DNA of 64,000 nucleotides from Mesorhizobium sp. CAU 1732 (lineage in GTDB: Bacteria > Pseudomonadota > Alphaproteobacteria > Rhizobiales > Rhizobiaceae), in NCBI RefSeq assembly GCF_039888675.1, contig NZ_JBDQQR010000001.1:1922001-1986000 (forward strand), given 5' to 3'. Numbering within the stretch: position 1 is the first letter of the stretch; each line of letters opens with the position of its first letter. The position numbers and the translations under genes are program-made. Below, piece after piece: positions 45,262 to 53,424 of the stretch. Below the pieces are notes generated by a model. That model was not told where the DNA came from, searched no databases, and was given only the letters and a program-made list of their open reading frames with translations.

Positions 45262-46371
45262 ATGTACCGAATCCGACCTGATACCGGGGAGATCTTTGAG
45301 CTCGAGGTCTTCGAGGGCGGGACTTACGCGGGCGCGGATCCGTCGTTCGGCAAGGAACGCCATCACCTCAAGAATCGCGTGGTTTTCCGCTCTTTGGACG
45401 AAGTTCGTGCAGCATGGCTCAAGGGCTGGCCTATCTGGATGCGAGGAAGGACTACAGCGCACCGAAACCTGGTGAGCAAGGGCATCATTGACGCGCCGGC
45501 CCCGAGAGAGAATCCGAATGTCGTTCGCTCTCCTCGCGCGCCCATGCCGACGGAAAGTGTCAAAGCCGAGCCTCGCGAAGCGTTCGGCGACGAGGCGTCG
45601 GTCGCTTCGCTAGATCTCGACCGCTTCATGACGCTCCTGCACTCGATGACCGTCGACGAGTTGGAGAGCGAAATCGAGCGCCCACGTCGGCTCCTTATCA
45701 GCAGCCACAGTAGTGCGGGCACGGAATTCTCCGTCGCTTGGGCCCCGTTCGAGTACGTTAACCCGACAGCTCGGATCGTGATCATTGGGCTGACGCCGGG
45801 CCGAAGGCAGATGCGGGATGCCTTGTTCGAAGCCCATCGGGCATTGCGGGAGGGAGCTGGTTTGAGCGAGGCAATAGCTCGGGCGAAGGTTTACGCCAGC
45901 TTCGCGGGGCAAATGCGGTCGAATCTCGTAAAGCTTCTCGATGCCACCGGCGTGCCTGACACCCTCGGCATTAAAACGTCAGCCGCCTTGTGGTCGGAGC
46001 ACGCGGCCATGGCGCATTTCACCTCGCTGATCCGTTATCCCGTCTTTGCGAATGGGGACAACTATGGCGGCACACCCGATCCGAACCGAGTTCCTTGGTT
46101 GATTCGGAACGCGAACATATGGCTGGCGGAGGAACTTTACCAGGTTCGGGGCGCGCTCGTGGTGCCGATGGGCGAAAAGGTATCCAGTGCGGTTTCCGAA
46201 ATAGCCAAGCGGGCAGGGATCGATGGTTCCAGGATTCTCGATGGCTTCCCTCATGCAAGCGCGGCCAACAACGGTCCGATTTCTCGGTTTCTCGGCGCGA
46301 AAGGTGAAGCCGACCCGTGGCGGAGGCGGTTCCGTTCCGTCCGGACGAAGTTGGAACGGCTCCGCGCGTAG
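45262..46371 (+). CDS. Uracil-DNA-glycosylase-superfamily-like protein
   Basis: A 369-residue protein from ATG 45262 (AAGGAAG upstream). The N-terminal about 120 residues are variable and Pro-rich. The C-terminal about 240 residues have the two UDG-type signatures: IVIIGLTPGRRQ near 172 (the water-activating loop) and DGFPHASAANN near 326 (the HPS-type minor-groove loop), with an intervening FANGDNYGGTPDP segment. The motifs differ from true UDGs (no GxDPY; PHASAANN instead of HPSPLS), so base excision is not certain. It might excise modified bases in phage DNA or bind them. It is the second gene after the HNH-like one. Confidence 0.55.
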   Translation: MYRIRPDTGEIFELEVFEGGTYAGADPSFGKERHHLKNRVVFRSLDEVRAAWLKGWPIWMRGRTTAHRNLVSKGIIDAPAPRENPNVVRSPRAPMPTESVKAEPREAFGDEASVASLDLDRFMTLLHSMTVDELESEIERPRRLLISSHSSAGTEFSVAWAPFEYVNPTARIVIIGLTPGRRQMRDALFEAHRALREGAGLSEAIARAKVYASFAGQMRSNLVKLLDATGVPDTLGIKTSAALWSEHAAMAHFTSLIRYPVFANGDNYGGTPDPNRVPWLIRNANIWLAEELYQVRGALVVPMGEKVSSAVSEIAKRAGIDGSRILDGFPHASAANNGPISRFLGAKGEADPWRRRFRSVRTKLERLRA

Positions 46372-46536
46372 GCCGTGAGTGGCCGCCTATCGTCCCGGCG
46401 CTCGTCTGTCTGTAATGACGTCTTCGAACTCCGTCCTTGTCTGTTGACCGCGTTCTTCTCGTAAAGAGCCGTATGTCGCCAGTCGTTCAGGAACGTCATG
46501 ACTTGTGGCGGTTCGAGTGTCTGAAGGCAAAGGATC

Positions 46537-46662
46537 ATGAAGCAGACAGATAGGGAGCTTAACGCAACCAACGCTTCTGAAGTGCGGAAGAGTATTTCCG
46601 AGGCAATTCCACGTTGTCTAGGTTATCCGAAACATGTCATGATTTCGATTAAGTACCCATAG
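46537..46662 (+). CDS. 41-residue small open reading frame ahead of the Shango-like genes
   Basis: ATG 46537 lies 3 bases after AAAGGATC and encodes MKQTDRELNATNASEVRKSI, then SEAIPRCLGYPKHVMIS and IKYP, ending at TAG 46662. The stop is 15 bases before the next ATG, so it would be the first gene of the operon. The amino-acid composition is protein-like but no family is recognised. It could equally be a chance frame in the 306-bp gap; the rest of that gap (46372-46530) shows nothing. Confidence 0.35.
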   Translation: MKQTDRELNATNASEVRKSISEAIPRCLGYPKHVMISIKYP

Positions 46663-46677
46663 GGGCGGGGCGCAAGC

Positions 46678-49041
46678 ATGGAATGGCTTCTGATCGGCGC
46701 GGCTTTGGCCGCCTGGCTGATCTATCGGGGACGCAGGCAGAGGCACGCGGAAGCGTCAACGCGGGAACTCAGTGAACTCGCGCCGGAGCGAATTGCCTTT
46801 GGCGGCAGCCCGCCCGCAAGACGGACCAGCCAGCCTTGGAGCGACCCTCGATCTCACCCCGATCCGCGTTTCACTGAAGGCTCCAACCAGTGGGAGCGAC
46901 GGCCTGCACCGGAGCCGCGTTTTGCCGACAACAGGCATCCGCACCGAACCCCCACCAGATGGATACCTCCCGGAGAGGGCGTCCGCGTGGCAGGCTTCTC
47001 AATTGACGCAGGCATGCTCTATCTCGGCGGCTCGTTTTCCGGACGAGGTGGTGCCGAGAACTGTCTAGTTGATCCCACCTGCGAGGTGGCGAAATCCGGA
47101 AGCGATCCCGAAGGGCGCACGCTGCCCTATTGGCCCTCGTATCAATCGATCTCTCCAACAGCGCGCCGAACGTATCTCCAGTGGCTCACGGCCGGAAGAA
47201 ACGACCCGTCGATAGGCATCGGCTATGTCTTCATCTTCTTCTACGGCCTGGAACGTCGCCTCTTTGTCGACGGGGCAAAGGACGAAGCGGCTGTCCTTAT
47301 TGAGGAAGTGCGGCGCCTGCTGGCGCTCCACGGAGAGAACTATTCCTTCAAGAGCTACGCGACGAAATTCCTCGACGCCGCCGAACTCGTCCGTGGCCCG
47401 GACATCTACCGTCCCGCGTTGTCGCCCGATCTGCGAAACGGCTACGAGATGCCGCTATCCGTGCGTTTGTATCTCGGCCGAAAACTTGCCTCCAAGGAAC
47501 CCTTCGACAGCAGGGATTCACTCCTATGGGTGCTTTCGTTGCCTGACACGAACCTGCGTACTCCTGCCACGCGATGTTTTGAGGAACTCGTCGAGCTCTG
47601 GCACATCCGCTTCGCGGTTAGGCACCCTGAAGGGCTCAAGGTAAATGCCCCGAAGACCCGACTGAAGCTCGACTACCGTGCCGCCAGCGGCGGTTTCGAA
47701 TGCAGGCTGGACCTTTCGGACAGCGCGGGACCGTTGCCGGACATCACGGCGATCTCAGCCCCGCTGGACGGCTTGAGGGATATCCTCAACTCCTGCACCG
47801 AGGAACTCGCCTCTTACAGCCGGCTGCTCGGGAGGACGCCGGAGGCGAGGGGAACGATCGACGCCGCCTTCCTCCTGCCGAGGGAATTGCTGACGTCGCC
47901 CTCTGTGATGGGAACGGCCGTTGTAAAGCGCCTCGAGCATCTGTTCGGTGGCCGAAACCTGGCCGCGGTCAGGTTCCCGCAGCTGGCAGCGGCGCTGGGT
48001 CTCCACCATGATACAGCGGGGAAGTTGTCGGCTGGGCTGTGCAACCAGATCGGAGCGTTTCTCGACAAGCTGGACATAGGTTTCGAGCCGGATCGCCGCT
48101 ACGGCTCTCGCAATCTCGACGCCGAGAGTCGGATGCTGCTTTTCAAGGCCAAGGGCGGCGCGCCCGTCGATGCCGCCGCGCCGGCCTACGTCGCCGCTCG
48201 CGCAATGGTCGACGTGGCAGCGCTCGCCGCCGCCGCCGACGGAAAGGTTGAAGCCAGTGAGTTCGAAGCCATCAAGGCGGACATCCGCGCATTCCCGGGA
48301 TTGGGCGGCGTGGAACGGGGCAGGTTGATGGCGCATGCCAGCACGCTGCTGACGGACGTTCCGGGTCAGCAGTTGGCCATGCAAAGGATGCGCCGGATTA
48401 CGCCTGGTGCGCGTGATCGCGTGATTCGATCCGCAACGTCCGCGATTCTCGCGGATGGTCACGCGGGTCCGGACGAGGTCAAGTTCCTCGAGCGCCTCTA
48501 CAAGTCCTTGGGTCTTCCTGTCGAGGACGTGTATTCGGTGCTGCACCGAGGTTCTGTGGTGGTGGACGAACCCGTTTCCGTCGTGCCGGAACAGCGATCG
48601 AGCGGGACTCCGATACCCCCACGTCCATCGGCCAAGTCAGGGGCGGGCCTTCAGATTGACCAGGCAAGACTTGCCCGGATCAGGTCAGAGACTTCGGCGG
48701 TGTCGGAATTGCTGGCTGGAATCTTCGTGGAGGAGGAGCCGGCTCCAGTGCCTCCGGCTCCGGTGCACGACGAGAATGCTCAGAATGGAAACCGCCGCTT
48801 CGAAGGGTTGGATGCTGCTCATGCTGGCCTTCTCTCGAAGCTGCTGACGGCGGGCGAAATGGAGCGTGCAGATTTCGAAGAGGCTGCGCGTGGATTTCGG
48901 CTGTTGCCGGACGGCGCGATCGAAACGATAAATGACTGGGGCTTTGAACGCTTCGACGAGCCGTTGATCGAGGGCGATGACACGATCTCGATCGTTGAAC
49001 ACGTCAAGACAGAACTGCAGGGGGCGGAAGCAGCGGAATGA
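46678..49041 (+). CDS. TerB-N/TerB/TerB-C protein, Shango SngA-like
   Basis: A 787-residue protein starting MEWLLIGAALAAWLIYRGRR, an N-terminal TM anchor or signal. After a Pro/Arg-rich linker, a TerB-N domain occupies about 100-330 (YWPSYQSISPTARRTYLQWL). A TerB helical domain lies near 500-630 (DVAALAAAADGKVEASEFEA), and a TerB-C-type region ends the chain (GLLSKLLTAGEMERADFEEA). TerB proteins bind metal through acidic helices and are linked to envelope-associated stress and phage-defence systems. Its neighbours, a DUF2791 ATPase and an Lhr-like helicase joined by stop-start overlap, give the SngA-SngB-SngC order of Shango. The family match comes from remembered architecture. Confidence 0.8.
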   Translation: MEWLLIGAALAAWLIYRGRRQRHAEASTRELSELAPERIAFGGSPPARRTSQPWSDPRSHPDPRFTEGSNQWERRPAPEPRFADNRHPHRTPTRWIPPGEGVRVAGFSIDAGMLYLGGSFSGRGGAENCLVDPTCEVAKSGSDPEGRTLPYWPSYQSISPTARRTYLQWLTAGRNDPSIGIGYVFIFFYGLERRLFVDGAKDEAAVLIEEVRRLLALHGENYSFKSYATKFLDAAELVRGPDIYRPALSPDLRNGYEMPLSVRLYLGRKLASKEPFDSRDSLLWVLSLPDTNLRTPATRCFEELVELWHIRFAVRHPEGLKVNAPKTRLKLDYRAASGGFECRLDLSDSAGPLPDITAISAPLDGLRDILNSCTEELASYSRLLGRTPEARGTIDAAFLLPRELLTSPSVMGTAVVKRLEHLFGGRNLAAVRFPQLAAALGLHHDTAGKLSAGLCNQIGAFLDKLDIGFEPDRRYGSRNLDAESRMLLFKAKGGAPVDAAAPAYVAARAMVDVAALAAAADGKVEASEFEAIKADIRAFPGLGGVERGRLMAHASTLLTDVPGQQLAMQRMRRITPGARDRVIRSATSAILADGHAGPDEVKFLERLYKSLGLPVEDVYSVLHRGSVVVDEPVSVVPEQRSSGTPIPPRPSAKSGAGLQIDQARLARIRSETSAVSELLAGIFVEEEPAPVPPAPVHDENAQNGNRRFEGLDAAHAGLLSKLLTAGEMERADFEEAARGFRLLPDGAIETINDWGFERFDEPLIEGDDTISIVEHVKTELQGAEAAE

Positions 49042-50354
49042 CAGAGCGAGCAATCAGGCCGCGGGACCGCGACGTTATCCTTCAGGCGTTGGCCGCGGGC
49101 GTAGTGCCACGAACCGGGTTGCGTCACGTTCAAGTAGGCCGCGCTGCCGAGGTGGGCGCATTGGTCAGGGACATTGACCGTCTGTCGGACAGCGGCGCTG
49201 CGATCCGCTTCGTCATCGGTGAATATGGCGCCGGAAAAACTTTCTTCCTCAATCTCGTTCGCCTGATTGCCCTGGAGCGTAAGTGCGTGACCATTCATGC
49301 AGACCTTGCGCCCGACAGACGCATCCACGCCTCGGCTGGGCAGGCGAGGGGCCTCTATGCAGAGGCTGTCCGCAACATGGCGACGCGCACAAAGCCCGAG
49401 GGTGGCGCGCTAGCAAGCATCGTCGAACGGTTCGTGACCGACTGCATGAACGAAGCAGGGAAGAGGTCCAAGCCGGTGGAGACCGTCATCGATGAGCGGC
49501 TCGCCCAGCTGCAAGAACACGTTGGAGGCTATGACTACGCCACGGTGCTCAAGGCGTATTGGCGCGGCAGCGAGGATGGCGACGAGGTCCTAAAGGCATC
49601 GGCGCTTCGGTGGTTGCGCGGAGAGTACTCGACGAAGACGGAAGCTCGGCAGGCGCTCGGCGTTCGCAACATCATCGACGACAACGACGTATATGACGCG
49701 CTGAAGCTTTTGGCGGCGTTTGTGAGGCTGGCAGGGTACTCCGGGCTGCTCGTGGTCTTCGACGAGATGGTGAATCTCTACAAGCTGCAGAGCAGCCAGG
49801 CGCGCAACCAGAATTTCGAACAGATCCTGCGGATGCTCAACGACGTGCTGCAGGGAAACTTCGCTGGGATCGGGTTCGTTCTTGGCGGTACGCCGGAATT
49901 CCTCATGGACACGCGACGCGGCCTCTACAGCTATGCTGCCTTGCAGTCGCGCCTGGCCGAGAATTCATTTGCGCGGGATGGTCTCATTGACCTGTCCGGC
50001 CCGGTCCTGCGGCTTCAGAACCTCACTCCGGAGGACCTGCTGATTCTGCTTTCGAACATCAGATCGGTGTTCGCGCACGGAGACCCCGCAAAGCACCTTG
50101 TCCCCGACGATGCTCTTCCCGCATTTATGGAACATTGCAACAGGCATGTCGGTGAGGCCTACTTCAGGACTCCTCGCAACACGATCAAGGCGTTCGTCCA
50201 GTTCCTCGCGGTGCTCGAGCAGAATCCGGGAACCGATTGGCGCGAACTCGTCGGAAAGGTGGACGTGGTGGCCGACGCCGAGGCGTCTCGTGATGCCGAA
50301 ACGGAGGATGGCGAAGGCGGCGGGGACGAGGATCTTGCCTCCCTCAGGCTCTGA
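49038..50354 (+). CDS. DUF2791 P-loop ATPase, Shango SngB / BrxD-like
   Basis: A 438-residue ATPase overlapping the TerB gene (ATGA at 49038). Walker A is IGEYGAGKTFFLNLVRL near residue 60 and Walker B is LLVVFDEMVNLYK near 238. The DUF2791/BrxD layout (opening ERAIRPRDRDVILQALAAGV, later QILRMLNDVLQGNFAGIGFV) is clear. BrxD proteins accompany type 2 BREX and their relatives act in Shango. An acidic C-terminal tail (DAETEDGEGGGDED) ends the protein, and the helicase start lies inside its 3' end. Confidence 0.85.
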   Translation: MTERAIRPRDRDVILQALAAGVVPRTGLRHVQVGRAAEVGALVRDIDRLSDSGAAIRFVIGEYGAGKTFFLNLVRLIALERKCVTIHADLAPDRRIHASAGQARGLYAEAVRNMATRTKPEGGALASIVERFVTDCMNEAGKRSKPVETVIDERLAQLQEHVGGYDYATVLKAYWRGSEDGDEVLKASALRWLRGEYSTKTEARQALGVRNIIDDNDVYDALKLLAAFVRLAGYSGLLVVFDEMVNLYKLQSSQARNQNFEQILRMLNDVLQGNFAGIGFVLGGTPEFLMDTRRGLYSYAALQSRLAENSFARDGLIDLSGPVLRLQNLTPEDLLILLSNIRSVFAHGDPAKHLVPDDALPAFMEHCNRHVGEAYFRTPRNTIKAFVQFLAVLEQNPGTDWRELVGKVDVVADAEASRDAETEDGEGGGDEDLASLRL

Positions 50355-52548
50355 AGCGACAACGGGCTTCGACCGCCTCCACCCTGACATCCGTCGCTGG
50401 ATTTGGGAGCAGAAGTGGGAGGAGCTCCGGGACGTTCAGGATCGCTCGATCTCAGCCGTGCTCGATGGTGAAGGCGACCTCCTGATCGCCGCGTCAACGG
50501 CTGCTGGCAAGACCGAGGCCGCGTTCCTTCCCATCCTTACGAAAGTGGCTGATCGGGAAGCAAAGGGCTTCTCTGTCCTCTATGTCAGCCCGCTCAAGGC
50601 GCTGATCAACGACCAGTTCCGGCGGCTCGACCAGCTTTGTGAGAGGCTTGATATCCCTGCTGTGCGCTGGCACGGAGACGCGCCGCAGTCAGCGAAACAT
50701 CGTGCGCGGCAGAACCCTCGCGGGCTGATCCTTATCACGCCGGAATCCATCGAGGCGATGCTGATCCGCCGCCCCGGTGACGCGAAGACGATGCTCGGAG
50801 CAATCGATTTCGTCGTCATAGACGAACTCCATGCTTTCCTGAAAGGACCGCGAGGCCTGCATCTGGCGAGCTTGCTGCGGCGCGTGGACCGCCTTTCTGC
50901 AAAGCCCGCCCGCAGGATCGGACTCTCGGCGACGATCGGCGACCTTTCCATCGCCGCCGCATGGCTCAATCCTGCAGAGCCGAAATCGGTGACCATCGTC
51001 GAGTCATCTGCGGACGCGCCCGAGTTAAAGCTCCAGATTCGAGCCTATTCCGATCCAGATGACGTCGAAGACGTGGACGGTCTCGAGACCGAGGAAAAGA
51101 TAGTGGCGCTCGATCTCATTGCCGACCATCTCTATTCTACGCTGCGCGGCGCCAACAATCTGGTGTTCGCCGGGTCACGAAAACGCGTCGAGGCGCTCGC
51201 CGACAGGCTGCGGACGCGATCTGAGGCGCGTACGGTTCCAAACGAATTCTTTCCGCATCACGGCAGCCTGTCGAAGGAGCTTCGAGAGGAACTCGAAGAC
51301 AGGCTGAAGAAGGGCGGTCTGCCCACGACAGGCGTCGCTACAACGACGCTGGAGCTCGGCATCGACATCGGCTCCATCAAGTCCGTTGCTCAAGTCGGGG
51401 CCCCAAGATCGCTGGCGTCATTGCGCCAGCGGCTGGGCCGCAGCGGTCGCCGGCGCGGCGTGCCTGCCATCCTTCGGATGTATGTGCGCGAGCAGGACCT
51501 TGGCAAGGACGCAGACCCCTTGGATCACCTGCGGCTGGAGACTGTTCGCGCGGTTGCCGCCGTTCGCCTTCTCGTCGCGAAGTTCGTTGAGCCGCCGTCG
51601 ATAGACAGCGCGACGGCTACCGTGGCGCTACACCAGACACTCTCGGTGGTCACCCAGGAGGGCGGGGCGAGGGCAGACCGCCTGTTCGACATCATCTGCT
51701 CTGCCGGCCCGCTTTCCGCGCTCCGAAAGGGTGACTATGTCGAACTTCTCCGCGGCATGGCCTCTCCCGAGCAGCGTCTTCTGGAGCAGGCCCCCGATGG
51801 CACCATCATGCTTGGGGAGATCGGCGAGAGGCTGACGGCGTCCCGCGATTTCTACGCCATCTTTTCGACCGACGAGGAATGGCGGCTGGTGTCAGGAGGG
51901 CGGACGCTCGGCACCATCCCGATCTCGAACCCCGTCGGTGTCGGCGTAGTCATAGCGTTCGCGGGTCAACGATGGCGCATCACGACTGTGGATGACCGTA
52001 GCAAGGTTCTCGAAATCGAGAGGCACCGCTCCGGCAAGATCCCCAAGTTCGACAACCTTATGAACGAACCCGTGCATGACAGACTGTCGGCGGAGATGCG
52101 TTCGGTGCTGCAGGGGGACGACATTCCCGCCTATCTCGATCCCGCGGCCAGGCATTTCCTCTTCAAGGGTCGAACGGCCTACAAAGACCTCCAGCTTGAC
52201 GAGACCAGGTTCGTGCCTGCAGGCAAGGACACTCACGTTTTTACCTGGAGAGGCACTGAGACCAACTCGGTTCTCGCCTTCACCCTCGTTTCAGCGGGCC
52301 TGGATTGCGCCTTTCACGACGTTGGCGTGACGGCGATCGAAACGACGCCTGACGAGGCTGCTGCAATCGTCCGTCAGGTCGCCGACAACCCTCCGGACAT
52401 CAGTTCGATCGCGGAATTCGTGGAGAACCTGCAGGTCGCGAAGTTCGACGAGATGGTTCCTGTAAGCCTGCTAAGGCGCCTGTGGGCGCGGGCGCATGCG
52501 AGCCTCGGAGACGATCTTTGTGCGATGGCCCGGGAGCTGATTGCCTAG
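50293..52548 (+). CDS. Lhr-like DEAD/DEAH superfamily 2 helicase, Shango SngC-like
   Basis: A protein of about 751 residues, in a frame open from 50098. Candidate starts inside the ATPase 3' end are ATG 50293, ATG 50308 (GGAGG immediately before it) and TTG 50335; I use the first. Helicase motifs: Walker A ASTAAGKTEAAF, YVSPLKALINDQ (Ia), VIDELHAF (II), IGLSATIGDL (III) and LRQRLGRSGRRRG (VI). The C-terminal about 350 residues resemble Lhr-family accessory domains. With the TerB and DUF2791 genes it completes a Shango-like triad and would unwind or translocate on invading DNA. Confidence 0.85.
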   Translation: MPKRRMAKAAGTRILPPSGSEATTGFDRLHPDIRRWIWEQKWEELRDVQDRSISAVLDGEGDLLIAASTAAGKTEAAFLPILTKVADREAKGFSVLYVSPLKALINDQFRRLDQLCERLDIPAVRWHGDAPQSAKHRARQNPRGLILITPESIEAMLIRRPGDAKTMLGAIDFVVIDELHAFLKGPRGLHLASLLRRVDRLSAKPARRIGLSATIGDLSIAAAWLNPAEPKSVTIVESSADAPELKLQIRAYSDPDDVEDVDGLETEEKIVALDLIADHLYSTLRGANNLVFAGSRKRVEALADRLRTRSEARTVPNEFFPHHGSLSKELREELEDRLKKGGLPTTGVATTTLELGIDIGSIKSVAQVGAPRSLASLRQRLGRSGRRRGVPAILRMYVREQDLGKDADPLDHLRLETVRAVAAVRLLVAKFVEPPSIDSATATVALHQTLSVVTQEGGARADRLFDIICSAGPLSALRKGDYVELLRGMASPEQRLLEQAPDGTIMLGEIGERLTASRDFYAIFSTDEEWRLVSGGRTLGTIPISNPVGVGVVIAFAGQRWRITTVDDRSKVLEIERHRSGKIPKFDNLMNEPVHDRLSAEMRSVLQGDDIPAYLDPAARHFLFKGRTAYKDLQLDETRFVPAGKDTHVFTWRGTETNSVLAFTLVSAGLDCAFHDVGVTAIETTPDEAAAIVRQVADNPPDISSIAEFVENLQVAKFDEMVPVSLLRRLWARAHASLGDDLCAMARELIA

Positions 52549-52763
52549 ACCTATCGCGGTTTTCGGTGCTGCATTGTCCGCAGCCATCGTCTTTCTTGCA
52601 CACACATACCGGCTGTTTACCATGCGCCAAATACAGGTTTGACGGCCAGGCGATCGTTCTATATTTGTTCCGTCATCATGACCCAGGCACATCACCTCAT
52701 ACGCTGATCGATCGCGCCGCCGCCTTTGCGGCATTCGGTTGCCCGTAGCGTATGGAGTGTAAC

Positions 52764-53384
52764 GTGACTGTCCATGTTGAGGTAGAAATCCAGTCATTGC
52801 AGAGCGTTCGCGATTCCGCGTCCCCCTTGCGATTTGAACCGCTCGGGACTGTTCGGTGCGCCGGAACGCCGCTATTTAGAACCCAGCTCGCCCGTGATCT
52901 CGGTTGCTTGCTGGACGTCGACCCTGATGTCGTTTCCTGGAAGTGCCTACCCGTGCTCCTGCGGGACGGAGCGAAAACCCATGTCCCTGATTTCCAGGTC
53001 GTAAGAGGGAATGGCACCTGCTTCCTCGATGCGGTCGATCCCGCAACCCCGCAATGCGGTGACTGGATTGACGAGGTTGCGACCCGCGTCGGCAATCGGC
53101 GCGAGACTGCCTTGGATGCGGAAATCCGGTCAGGGGCCAGGCTCGTCAATGCCCGCGATCTCCTTCGTTACGCAAGATGGCGCTGTCCCTTGGGCGATCG
53201 CATAAGGCTGCTTGCCGCCTTGGACGAGAACAGCTCCATGACCGTCGCGGAATGTCTTCCTGCCTTTCGGGAGACACCGCCGATAGCGGGGCTGTCGTCG
53301 CTGATCCTGCACCGCTTCGTTGAGATCGATCTCGATGAAACGCGGATTGGCCCCGAAACGCAGGTCCGGCGCAGCCACGGCTGA
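52764..53384 (+). CDS. TnsA-like protein with degenerate catalytic core
   Basis: A protein of about 206 residues from GTG 52764 (GGAGTG upstream; ATG 52752 is an alternative). The central THVPDFQVVRGNGTCFLDAVD resembles the TnsA/VRR-type hPDF...(E)VK nuclease core, but the position of the final Lys is Asp (LDAVD), so catalysis is doubtful. A C-terminal winged-helix-like segment follows (DRIRLLAALDENSSMTVAEC). It lies 40 bp ahead of the FtsH-like gene, with which it is probably co-transcribed. The TnsA relation is a fold-level inference from motif spacing. Confidence 0.5.
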   Translation: MTVHVEVEIQSLQSVRDSASPLRFEPLGTVRCAGTPLFRTQLARDLGCLLDVDPDVVSWKCLPVLLRDGAKTHVPDFQVVRGNGTCFLDAVDPATPQCGDWIDEVATRVGNRRETALDAEIRSGARLVNARDLLRYARWRCPLGDRIRLLAALDENSSMTVAECLPAFRETPPIAGLSSLILHRFVEIDLDETRIGPETQVRRSHG

Positions 53385-53424
53385 CTTCTAGCGCGACGAG
53401 CGCTCTCTTCGACAGGTAGTCACG

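Noticed and set aside
49038..52548. BREX type 2 (BrxD with BrxHI)
   Set aside because: The ATPase and helicase resemble BrxD and BrxHI, but no PglZ, PglX or BrxC gene accompanies them and the TerB gene leads the operon, which fits Shango better.
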